Of a DNA stretch of 7,628 nt, positions 1-5,997 are shown piece after piece; within the stretch, counting starts at the first letter, position 1; the number at the start of each line of letters is the position of its first letter. Under the pieces are notes generated by a model. That model was not told where the DNA came from, made no database searches, and saw only the letters and a program-made list of their open reading frames with translations. The DNA is taken from NCBI GenBank assembly GCA_027457185.1, contig DAIDTN010000229.1:1-7628 (forward strand). Direction: 5' to 3'. A program made the position numbers and the translations under genes. The DNA comes from Burkholderiales bacterium (lineage in GTDB: Bacteria > Pseudomonadota > Gammaproteobacteria > Burkholderiales > SG8-39).

Positions 1-6
1 CCGATC

Positions 7-33
7 GTCGTTTGTTGGAGCCCGAAATCGACA
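7..33 (-). promoter_or_regulatory. Putative ECF42-type promoter facing left, out of the window
   Basis: Read on the minus strand, TGTCGA (33 to 28) is followed by a 17-base spacer and CGAC (10 to 7). This is the same -35/-10 pair and spacing as the promoter at 1447-1473, and both copies begin TGTCGATTT. As I recall the ECF42 literature, that group recognises TGTCGA at -35 and CGA/TC at -10. Transcription would start close to position 1 and serve a gene to the left that is not in the window. The location in non-coding DNA beside the sigma gene makes chance less likely, but the target gene cannot be seen. Confidence 0.6.
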
Positions 34-122
34 CGCCGCCGCGACGAATTCTAATCCCATGATCACGACATGGTCATCTCTGGCAAAGACCGAAGCGCTT
101 GCGCCGGCCGCGTTCACCCAGT

Positions 123-150
123 TTTACTTTCTTTCTCGAACCGCTATATT
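123..150 (+). promoter_or_regulatory. Weak candidate housekeeping promoter for the sigma factor gene
   Basis: TTTACT at 123-128, a 16-base spacer and TATATT at 145-150 resemble a sigma-70 promoter in a locally AT-richer stretch just ahead of the sigma gene. No TGTCGA lies on the plus strand between 1 and 174, so the sigma factor does not appear to drive its own gene through the motif found elsewhere in this window. The matches are modest and this is a guess from sequence alone. Confidence 0.3.
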
Positions 151-174
151 CACTGTTGTTAAGCCACAAGAGCG

Positions 175-1437
175 ATGGGACTTGAGATGGGCGAGGACCC
201 GGCCAAAGGCATGCGCGCGATCGTGGACGGCACCTACCGTGCCGAATCGCGGCGCGTGTTCGCCACCCTTATTCGGCTGCTCGGCGACTTCGACCTCGCC
301 GAGGAGGCACTGCACGACGCGTTCCGGGCGGCGCTCGAGCAATGGCCGCGCGAGGGCGTGCCGGCCAATCCGCGCGCGTGGCTGGTGTCGGCCGGCCGCT
401 TCAAGGCCATCGACGGCATGCGCCGGCATGCGCGCTTCACCGCGCTCGACGATGTCGCCGAGCAGGTCGAGAAACTGGCCGACGAAACGCCGGCTGCGGA
501 TGCCGGGGACATCGAGGACGACCGGCTGCGGCTCGTCTTCACCTGCTGCCATCCCGCGCTGCAGGCCGACGCGCAGGCGGCGCTGACTCTGCGCGAGGTG
601 TGCGGCCTCAGCACGGAAGAGATCGCGCACGCCTACCTCACGGCTGCGCCCACCCTGGCGCAGCGCATCGTGCGCGCCAAGGCGAAGATCCGCGATGCGG
701 GCATCCCTTACCAGGTGCCGTCGCAGGAGTAACTGCCCGAGTGGCTGGAGAGTGTGCTGCGGGTCATCTACCTGGTATTCAACGAGGGCTACTCGGCGTC
801 CTCAGGCACGTCCCTAACGCGGCACGATCTCTCCGCAGAAGCCATTCGCCTCGCGCGGCTGCTGACCGAGCGGCTGCCGGAGCCCGAGGCGCTGGGCCTG
901 CTCGCGCTAATGCTGCTGCACGAATCGCGCCGCGCCGCGCGCAGCACGCCGAATGGCGACCTAATCCTGCTGGAGGAGCAGGACCGCACGCGCTGGAACC
1001 GCGCGCAGATCGCAGAGGGCATTGCGCTGGTCGAGCGCGCGCTGTCTTCCGGCCGGGCGGGTCCGTACAGTATCCAGGCAGCGATCGGCGCGCTGCACGC
1101 CGAAGCGCCCAGCGCCGCCGAAACCGACTGGGCCCAGATTGTCGCGCTGTATGACTTGCTGCAGCGGGTGGAGCCCTCGCCCGTGGTCGAGCTGAACCGG
1201 GCCGTGGCCGTGGCGATGCGCGACGGCGCGGAGGCCGGTCTCGCGTTGGTCGATTCGATATTGGCGCGCGGCGCGCTGCCGGACTACCGCCTCGCGCACG
1301 CGGCGCGCGCCGACCTGTGCCGGCGGCTGGGAAAAAAAGCGGAGGCGCTGGAATCCTACCGGCGCGCTCTGGCTCTATGCCGGCAGGAACCGGAGCGGCG
1401 GTTTCTCCAGCGGCGGTTGGCCGAATTGAAAAATTGA
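175..1437 (+). pseudogene. ECF42-like sigma factor with C-terminal extension, interrupted by an in-frame TAA
   Basis: This gene encodes an alternative sigma factor that would direct RNA polymerase to a small set of promoters. Residues about 20-85 form sigma region 2 (LIRLLGDFDLAEEALHDAF, then NPRAWLVSAGRFKAIDGMRR). Residues about 115-178 form region 4 (FTCCHPAL, LTLREVCGLSTEEIA, RIVRAKAKIRDAGIPY). A TAA at 730-732 replaces codon 186, just after region 4. The same frame then continues with the family's long helical, TPR-like extension (VIYLVFNEGYSASSG, PVVELNRAVAVAM, DYRLAHAARADLCRRLGKKAEALESY) to TGA at 1435-1437. Without the stop the protein would be about 420 residues, normal for this group. 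As called it splits into 175-732 (185 aa, both sigma domains) and a possible GTG restart at 754-1437. Starts at 175, 187 and 211 are all possible, because an in-frame TAA at 160-162 blocks anything earlier. Family knowledge: ECF42 factors usually sit beside DGPF genes, as here, and lack an obvious anti-sigma factor. Whether the stop is a mutation, a sequence error or read through is open. Confidence 0.85.
730..732 (+). other. In-frame TAA inside the sigma factor gene
   Basis: TAA stands between ...VPSQE and LPEWLESVLRVIYLVF, a junction that is continuous in relatives as I remember them. One base change from GAA (Glu) would create it. The following bases are CT; C after a stop is a comparatively weak termination context in E. 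coli. It falls exactly between the DNA-binding core and the C-terminal extension. Confidence 0.85.
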
Positions 1438-1472
1438 TCGATCGGCTGTCGATTTAGCGTCTTGCCGATCGA
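1438..1472. repeat. 9-bp inverted repeat around the ECF42-type promoter
   Basis: TCGATCGGC at 1438-1446 and its exact reverse complement GCCGATCGA at 1464-1472 flank 17 bases. The left arm begins one base after the sigma gene's stop codon. The -35 element (TGTCGA) lies in the loop and most of the -10 element (CGAC) in the right arm. It may be a weak terminator-like hairpin for the sigma mRNA, an operator overlapping the promoter, or chance in a GATC/CGAT-rich stretch. There is no T run after it. Confidence 0.4.
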
Positions 1473-1473
1473 C
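1447..1473 (+). promoter_or_regulatory. Putative ECF42-type promoter of the DGPF operon
   Basis: TGTCGA at 1447-1452, a 17-base spacer and CGAC at 1470-1473 match the -35/-10 signature reported for ECF42 sigma factors, as I recall it. The site lies in the 142-base gap between the sigma gene and the first DGPF gene, the expected target. Transcription would begin near 1480, leaving a leader of about 100 bases before the ATG at 1580. It probably drives the five genes 1580-4338. The duplicate at 7-33 supports it. Confidence 0.7.
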
Positions 1474-1579
1474 TATTGGATGAGAACGGCCGTTGTACCA
1501 GGTCCGGCGGCTTCAAGCCGATTCGTTCGAACTGAACGCCGGGCTCCGAATTAATGATATGCGATAAGGACATACCACC

Positions 1580-1996
1580 ATGCGCTTCATGATGCTGATG
1601 CTACCCAAGGGTTATGAAAAAGCCGCGCCCGGCACGATGCCGGACGCCAAAGCCGTTGCGGCGATGATGAAATACAACGAGCAGCTGCAGGATGCCGGCG
1701 TGCTGCTGACGCTCGATGGTCTGCAGCCGCCGTCGATGGGCGCGCGCGTCTCGTTCACCGGCGGCAAGCCGAAGGTCACGGACGGGCCTTTCATCGAGAC
1801 CAAGGAGGTGCTCGGCGGCTACTGGATGATCAAAGTGAATTCGAAGCAGGAGGCGATCGAATGGGCGTCGCGCTGTCCGGCTTCGGATAACGAAGTTATC
1901 GAGATCCGCCAAGTGCACGAGATGTCGGATTTCCCCGCCGACGTGCAGCAAGCCGCGGCGGGATTTCAGGAATTGCAGGCGCAGCAGCGCAAATAG
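1580..1996 (+). CDS. DGPF/YCII-related family protein (first copy)
   Basis: This is a 138-residue soluble protein of the YCII-related (DGPF) family, which adopts a dimeric alpha/beta-barrel-like fold and has no firmly known reaction. The start is supported by the Shine-Dalgarno TAAGGA at 1565-1570, nine bases before the ATG. The N-terminal strand MRFMMLMLPKGYE is typical. The hallmark VTDGPFIETKE lies at residues 66-76 (DGPF at 68-71), followed by GGYWMIKVNSKQEAIEWASR and EIRQV, the usual second half of the domain. The last 20 or so residues form a charged, Gln/Ala-rich tail. It is the first gene after the probable ECF42 promoter, and DGPF genes are the standard genomic partners of ECF42 factors. 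The family assignment is firm; the biochemical role is unknown. Confidence 0.92.
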   Translation: MRFMMLMLPKGYEKAAPGTMPDAKAVAAMMKYNEQLQDAGVLLTLDGLQPPSMGARVSFTGGKPKVTDGPFIETKEVLGGYWMIKVNSKQEAIEWASRCPASDNEVIEIRQVHEMSDFPADVQQAAAGFQELQAQQRK

Positions 1997-2014
1997 GACC
2001 GCGAGTTCAAACAG

Positions 2015-2020
2015 AAGGAG
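2015..2020 (+). promoter_or_regulatory. Ribosome binding site that selects ATG 2028 over ATG 2023
   Basis: AAGGAG lies seven bases before the ATG at 2028. A closer ATG at 2023 in another frame has only a two-base gap from the site and would give a five-codon peptide ending at TAA 2038-2040. The spacing therefore favours 2028 as the start of the VOC gene. Confidence 0.75.
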
Positions 2021-2027
2021 CCATGTC

Positions 2028-2492
2028 ATGCCACAAGTAAAGCCTGTACCGGAGGGAATGCATACTGTGACGCCGCACCTGGTCTGCGCCGGCGCGGCCG
2101 AGGAGATAGAGTTCTACAAGAAGGCGTTCGGCGCGACCGAAGTGGGGCGGCTTCCGGGACCGAACGGCAAGCTGATGCACGCGATGCTGCATATCGGCGA
2201 TTCCGCACTGATGCTGGTCGATGAAATGCGCGACTGCAATGCGCTCGGCCCGAAGGCGCTCAAGGGCTCGCCCGTCACCATCCACCTCTATGTCGAGGAC
2301 GTCGACGCCTGCATCGAGCGCGCCGTCGCCGCGGGGGCGAAAATCACCATGCCGGTCCAGGACATGTTCTGGGGCGACCGCTACGGCAGGCTGGAAGACC
2401 CGCTCGGCCATCAGTGGTCGGTGGCTACGCACAAGCGCGATGTGAGCCCGGAAGAAATGAAGCAGGCGATCGCTGCCGTCGCCGCGAAATAA
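2028..2492 (+). CDS. VOC (vicinal oxygen chelate) superfamily protein, PhnB/glyoxalase-like
   Basis: This is a 154-residue cytoplasmic protein of the PhnB-like branch of the VOC superfamily, which includes glyoxalase I, fosfomycin/bleomycin resistance proteins and dioxygenases. Two beta-alpha-beta-beta-beta modules are visible: residues about 13-65 (TPHLVCAGAAEEIEFYKKAF, then HAMLHIGDSALMLVDE) and about 83-135 (TIHLYVEDVDACIERAVAAGAK, then WGDRYGRLEDPLGHQW). Candidate metal or active-site residues are His17, His51, Glu123 and His135, but conservation of a metal site cannot be confirmed by eye. The gene lies 31 bases after one DGPF gene and 10 bases before the other, so it is almost certainly co-transcribed. 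VOC genes often occur in ECF-sigma/DGPF clusters. The substrate is unknown. Confidence 0.9.
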   Translation: MPQVKPVPEGMHTVTPHLVCAGAAEEIEFYKKAFGATEVGRLPGPNGKLMHAMLHIGDSALMLVDEMRDCNALGPKALKGSPVTIHLYVEDVDACIERAVAAGAKITMPVQDMFWGDRYGRLEDPLGHQWSVATHKRDVSPEEMKQAIAAVAAK

Positions 2493-2502
2493 GGGGCGGG
2501 CC

Positions 2503-2877
2503 ATGAAATACCTGTGCCTGGTGTACTTGGACGAGAAGCGGCTGGACGAGTTGCCCGACGAAGATTGCGTCGAATTCGACAGCGGGATACACGAGAGCGG
2601 CCATTGCCGCGCATCGGAAGCGCTGCAGTCGGTGCAGACGGCCACCACGGTGCGCGTGAGGCGCGGCAAGTTGTCCGTCACCGACGGGCCTTTCGCCGAG
2701 ACCAAAGAGCAGCTGGCGGGGTTCTATCTTATCGAGGCGAAGGACCTCAACGAGGCGATCCAGATCGCGTCGAAGATTCCGCCGGCGCGCGTGGGCAGCA
2801 TCGAGGTGCGGCCGATCCGGCCGATACGGGAGGCGCTCGCCCGGGCCGAATCGCGGCAACGCAAATTAAACTCATGA
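2503..2877 (+). CDS. DGPF/YCII-related family protein (second copy)
   Basis: This is a 124-residue YCII-related protein and a distant paralogue of the first one. It starts MKYLCLVYLDEKRLDELP, carries SGHCRASEALQ and TATTVRVR, and has VTDGPFAETKEQLAGFYLIEA with DGPF at residues 61-64. It then ends with IASKIPPARVGSIEVRPI, the standard C-terminal strand, plus a basic tail. The Shine-Dalgarno AAGGGG (2491-2496) overlaps the preceding stop codon, suggesting translational coupling to the VOC gene. The stop TGA (2875-2877) overlaps an ATG at 2874. The two DGPF proteins differ clearly in their N-terminal halves, so they may form a heterodimer or act on different ligands; that is inference. No catalytic reaction is established for the family. 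Confidence 0.92.
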   Translation: MKYLCLVYLDEKRLDELPDEDCVEFDSGIHESGHCRASEALQSVQTATTVRVRRGKLSVTDGPFAETKEQLAGFYLIEAKDLNEAIQIASKIPPARVGSIEVRPIRPIREALARAESRQRKLNS

Positions 2878-2882
2878 AGGAG
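2877..2882 (+). promoter_or_regulatory. Ribosome binding site that sets the BNR-protein start at 2889
   Basis: AAGGAG begins on the last base of the previous gene's stop codon and lies six bases before ATG 2889. The earlier in-frame ATG at 2874 (adding MKEQT) has no such site in front of it, so 2889 is the better start. Confidence 0.75.
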
Positions 2883-2888
2883 CAGACC

Positions 2889-4067
2889 ATGGTACGCAAA
2901 ATCGCAAAACCCGCAGTTCGAAAGCAGGGCGCCGCCACGCACGGGCGGCGCGTGCTGCTGATGGTCGCAACGCGCAAAGGCGCATGGATGTATCACGGCG
3001 ATGCGGCACGAAGAAGCTGGCGCGCCGACGGCCCGCACTTTCTCGGTCATGTCGTCAGTCAACTGGTGCTTGACCCGCGCGATGGCCAAACGCTGCTTGC
3101 GGCGGCGAAGACCGGCCACCTTGGGCCGACGGTGTTTCGGTCCATCGACCGCGGCCGCAGCTGGAAAGAAGCCGCGCGGCCGCCCGCGTTCGCGAAGGCC
3201 GCGGCCGGCGAAAAGGGACGCACGGGCGATCACACGTTCTGGCTCACGCCGGGGCCCGCCAGCGAGCCGAACGTCTGGTACGCGGGGACCTCGCCGCAGG
3301 GACTGTTCCGCTCCGAAGACGGCGGCGTCAGCTGGGCGCCGTTTTCGTTCATCAATGAAGATGCGCAGTTCCGGGAATGGATGGGCAGCGTTCAGGACGG
3401 CACGCCCGACGGACCGAAACTGCACTCGATCATCGTCGACCCGCGCGATTCGGCCCACCTATATTTCGCCATGTCGGGCGGCGGCGTGCATGAGTCCGTC
3501 GATGCCGGGCGCAACTGGACGCCGCTGCTGCAAGGGCTCGAAGTGGTAGAGGGATTCGATCGGGCGAACCCGAGCTTTCACGACCCGCATTGCGTCCGGC
3601 TCTGCCCGAGCAACCCGGACCGTTTGTATCAGCAGAACCACTGCGGCATCTATCGGATCGACCGGCCGTCGGATACCTGGGTGCGCATCGGCAAGAGCAT
3701 GCCGAAACGCGTCGGCGATATCGGCTTTCCGCTCGTAGTCCACCCGCGCAATGACAATACCGCATGGGTATTCCCGATGGACGGCACCGCGGTTTGGCCG
3801 CGCACCAGCCCTGAAGGCAAGCCTGCGGTCTATGCGACGCGCAATGGCGGCAAGACCTGGCAGCGCCTCGACGCCGGCCTGCCGCAAAAACAAGCGTGGT
3901 GGACGGTAAAGCGCCAGGCGATGACGGCGGACGCACTGGATCCGGTGGGCCTGTACTTCGGCACGACCAGCGGCGAGCTTTGGATGAGCCGCGACGAAGG
4001 CCGCCGCTGGGCCTGCATCGTGCGGCACCTGCCGGAAATCTACGCGGTGGAAGCGGCCGAGCTGTAG
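2889..4067 (+). CDS. BNR/Asp-box repeat beta-propeller protein (annotated as exo-alpha-sialidase-like in many genomes)
   Basis: This is a 392-residue protein with at least five Asp-box motifs (S/T-x-D/N-x-G-x-x-W): SIDRGRSW 85-92, SEDGGVSW 142-149, SVDAGRNW 203-210, TRNGGKTW 317-324 and SRDEGRRW 367-374. These sit on hairpins of a six- or seven-bladed propeller, as in sialidases and VPS10/sortilin-like domains. Other strong blocks are VVSQLVLDPRDGQTLLAA, LHSIIVDPRDSAHLYFAMSGG and DPHCVRLCPSNPDRLYQQNH. The N terminus is basic with no signal peptide or membrane segment, so it is probably cytoplasmic and unlikely to be a true secreted sialidase; the classical sialidase Arg triad is not evident to me. 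It lies 11 bases after the second DGPF gene and 13 before the MoaD-like gene. The propeller may be a binding scaffold for its beta-grasp neighbour (inference). The fold is confident; the function is unknown. Confidence 0.9.
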   Translation: MVRKIAKPAVRKQGAATHGRRVLLMVATRKGAWMYHGDAARRSWRADGPHFLGHVVSQLVLDPRDGQTLLAAAKTGHLGPTVFRSIDRGRSWKEAARPPAFAKAAAGEKGRTGDHTFWLTPGPASEPNVWYAGTSPQGLFRSEDGGVSWAPFSFINEDAQFREWMGSVQDGTPDGPKLHSIIVDPRDSAHLYFAMSGGGVHESVDAGRNWTPLLQGLEVVEGFDRANPSFHDPHCVRLCPSNPDRLYQQNHCGIYRIDRPSDTWVRIGKSMPKRVGDIGFPLVVHPRNDNTAWVFPMDGTAVWPRTSPEGKPAVYATRNGGKTWQRLDAGLPQKQAWWTVKRQAMTADALDPVGLYFGTTSGELWMSRDEGRRWACIVRHLPEIYAVEAAEL

Positions 4068-4080
4068 AGCAAAAGACGCA

Positions 4081-4338
4081 ATGAAGGTACTCATACCCGG
4101 CGCCCTGCGCTCGTATACCGAGCAGAGTGAGGCCGAGGCGAGCGGCGCCACGCTCGCGGCCGTCCTTGCCGACCTGGATCGTCGCTACGCCGGGATCCGC
4201 TTTCGTATCATCGACGAGCAGGACAGAATACGGCGTCACATCCGCATTTTCGTCAACGGCGCGCAGGTGCGCGAGCTGTCGCAGCCGCTGGCTCCAAGCG
4301 ACGAAATCGTCATCGTTCAGGCGCTCAGCGGCGGTTGA
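4081..4338 (+). CDS. MoaD/ThiS-family beta-grasp (ubiquitin-like) protein ending in Gly-Gly
   Basis: This is an 85-residue protein with the ubiquitin-like beta-grasp layout: MKVLIPGALRSYT at the start, a helix TLAAVLADLDRRYAG (24-38), IRIFVNGAQV (54-63), LAPSDEIVIVQALSGG at the end, and a free C-terminal Gly84-Gly85. In this family the terminal glycine is adenylated by an E1-like enzyme (MoeB/ThiF) and becomes a thiocarboxylate sulfur donor, or in some archaeal and bacterial members is conjugated to lysines. No moaE, moeB, thiG or JAB peptidase gene is present here, so ordinary molybdopterin or thiamine synthesis is not supported by context. It is the last gene of the operon, 13 bases after the BNR propeller gene, with only a weak ribosome site. 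I recall MoaD-like genes next to BNR-type proteins in other bacteria but cannot verify it here. A dedicated sulfur carrier or protein modifier is the main alternative. Confidence 0.88.
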   Translation: MKVLIPGALRSYTEQSEAEASGATLAAVLADLDRRYAGIRFRIIDEQDRIRRHIRIFVNGAQVRELSQPLAPSDEIVIVQALSGG

Positions 4339-4371
4339 CGACATCGGTTTTCGCCCTCCGTCGCGAATCGC

Positions 4372-4400
4372 TTGCATGCGCCGGTACAAAGCGGTAGGAT
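4372..4400 (+). promoter_or_regulatory. Candidate sigma-70-like promoter of the membrane transporter
   Basis: TTGCAT (4372-4377), a 17-base spacer and TAGGAT (4395-4400) form a reasonable promoter for a GC-rich proteobacterium. It lies in the 270-base gap (4339-4608) between the MoaD-like gene and the transporter. The leader would be about 200 bases. I see no convincing terminator, small gene or riboswitch in the rest of that gap, and no TGTCGA motif, so the transporter is probably outside the ECF42 regulon. Confidence 0.35.
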
Positions 4401-4594
4401 TTTCGTCAATAAGAACACAATCATTCTTTTCGATGGAGGGGAGGCCAGCGGAAAAGGACGCCACGGAGCACGCTTGGCAGTGAATCGCGCAGGCGCCCCC
4501 TCGCGCATCCCAGTACGCCAGCGCAAGCACAACGCCGTAGATTCCAATACCTGTATCGAAACGCCGCGGAGTTCGGGCTCGTTTTATCACCACC

Positions 4595-4603
4595 AAAGGA
4601 GGA
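4595..4603 (+). promoter_or_regulatory. Strong ribosome binding site fixing the transporter start at 4609
   Basis: AAAGGAGGA is a near-perfect anti-Shine-Dalgarno match five bases before ATG 4609. It rules out the far upstream in-frame ATG at 4372, whose extra residues do not resemble the family. It is the best ribosome site in the window. Confidence 0.85.
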
Positions 4604-4608
4604 TTAAC

Positions 4609-5997
4609 ATGGCAGCAGGGAACGCCGGGAGCGAGAGTGGGGAGGGTGTACAAGTCCGCAAGTCGGGATGGGCGGATTTGTATCTGCAAGAGGACTGGTG
4701 GGCGATTTGGCTGGGGGTCGGGACCATGGTTATTGCCATCGTCCTGTTCAGCAGCGGCAGCACCGTCCTCAAAACGCTTGCGATCAACCCGGGCGGACTG
4801 AAATGGTCGTCTCTTGGCCAGTTGACCGATCATTTCGCCCAAAACGCCCATCTGTATTTCTATCAGTTCATCGCCTGGCTGGTGATTTTCGGCGTGAGCT
4901 GCCGCATCATGGGCATCAAGCTGTCGGAGTTCATTCCTGCCTTTGTCTTCCTCTACATTCTGTCGATGATCATGTTTGCGATTGCAGGATGGGCGAACGC
5001 CGCAAAATTCAATTTGGAAGCGCCTCTGGTCGCATTGGTCATCGGCCTGATTATCGCCAACCTGATCCGGCTGCCGAAGTGGATGGACGCGGGTTTCAGA
5101 GTGGAATATTTCGTCAAGCTCGGGGTCATACTTCTGGGGGCTACATTCCCGATCTCGCTGATCCTGACTGCGGGCCCGGTGGCCATCGAACAGGCCACAA
5201 TTATTTCTTTGACAACCTGCCTGGTGATTTATTTCATCGCGACCAGGGTGTTTAAGCTCGATCGCAGGCTGGCCGCGGTACTCGGGGTGGGCGGGTCGGT
5301 TTGCGGAGTGTCGGCTTCGATGGCGATAGCCGCGTCGGTGGGGGCAAAAAAGGAACATCTCTATACGTCGGTTACCCTGGTGGTCGGCTGGGCGCTGGCG
5401 ATGATTCTTATCCTGCCCTTTGTCGCGCGCGCTTTGGGGCTTACCGCCGGGGTTGGCGGCGCCTGGATCGGCACCTCGGAGTTCGCCGACGCCGCAGGGT
5501 TTGCGGCGTCAAGTGCCTACGGCAAAATGGCGGGCAACGAAGACGCAGCGATCAAGGCTTTCACGCTGATGAAAGTGATAGGCAGAGACTTGTGGATCGG
5601 CATCTGGTAGCTCGTCTGGGCGCTTATCGCGACCATAGTTTGGGAAAAGCGGGAAACCGGCGCGCGGCCCGACGCAATGGAAATCTGGTGGCGCTTTCCC
5701 AAGTTTGTGATCGGCTTTCTTATCGCTTCCATTTTGATGACCATGGTGACGAGCGGCTATTCCGCGGCCGAATTCAATCAGACGGTAAAACCCGGCCTGA
5801 TCCTTCCGCTCGTGTCGCTGCGCACCTGGGCATTCATCTTCTGTTTCCTGAGCATCGGATTGACAACCCGGTTTCGCGACCTCGAACCCGTCGGCTGGAA
5901 AGCTTTTTCCGCCTTCACCGTAGGGGTCGCGGTGAATGTCCTGCTCGGTTACTACCTCTCAGTCCACGTTTTCGGCAGTTATTGGTCGAATCTGTAA
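4609..5997 (+). pseudogene. YeiH-type putative sulfate exporter family membrane protein, interrupted by an in-frame TAG
   Basis: This gene encodes an inner-membrane protein of the 'putative sulfate exporter' (YeiH, conserved hypothetical 698) family. After a soluble N terminus and DLYLQEDWWAIWLG, hydrophobic segments occur at about 30-48, 83-103, 108-128, 138-154 and onward. The conserved re-entrant-like motif GVGGSVCGVSASMAIAAS starts at residue 226. Further family blocks are GFAASSAYG and KAFTLMKVIGRDLWIGIW. Codon 334 is TAG (5608-5610). The same frame continues with LVWALIATIVWEKRE, then FVIGFLIASILMT, LRTWAFIFCFLSIGLTTRF and a final helix to TAA at 5995-5997. Intact, it would be about 462 residues, usual for the long form of this family. 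A 333-residue truncated product would lack the last helices and probably not work. Transport of sulfate or a sulfonate-derived ion is the family annotation and is weakly proven. A possible restart is ATG 5677. Confidence 0.85.
5608..5610 (+). other. In-frame TAG inside the transporter gene
   Basis: TAG lies between RDLWIGIW and LVWALIATIVW within a predicted membrane helix, with the frame open on both sides. A single base change from a sense codon such as TCG, TTG or TGG would produce it. Like the TAA in the sigma gene, it is followed by CT. Normal genes in this window end with TAG, TAA and TGA, so there is no sign of a changed genetic code. Confidence 0.85.

Noticed and set aside
59..77. Imperfect palindrome ATGATCA/TGGTCAT
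   Set aside because: Seven-base arms with one mismatch, no repeat copy and no link to promoter elements; likely chance.
342..1154. 270-residue plus-strand open frame over the sigma gene
   Set aside because: Arg/Ala-rich shadow of the sigma factor in another frame; no domain signal.
2291..2318. TGTCGA inside the VOC gene followed by CGAG
   Set aside because: Spacer is 18 bases, the -10 match is wrong (CGAG), and it lies within a well-conserved coding stretch.
2555..2581. Minus-strand TGTCGA inside the second DGPF gene
   Set aside because: The nearest CGTC is 15 bases away instead of 17, and the site is inside a conserved gene.
4339..4608. Possible riboswitch or small RNA in the 270-base gap
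   Set aside because: No long stem, no terminator-like T run and no recognisable conserved core; only a weak promoter candidate and the strong ribosome site were supportable.
4961..4987. TGTCGA inside the transporter gene
   Set aside because: No CGAC or CGTC at 17 bases downstream; it is coding sequence for Leu-Ser-Met-Ile.
3430..5358. Long 642-residue minus-strand open frame
   Set aside because: It lies opposite three well-supported genes; its translation is rich in Arg, Ala and His with no recognisable domain, as expected for an antisense shadow in GC-rich DNA.
730..5610. Alternative genetic code or stop-codon reassignment
   Set aside because: TAA and TAG both serve as normal ends of other genes here (for example 1994-1996, 2490-2492, 4065-4067), and the two internal stops are different codons.
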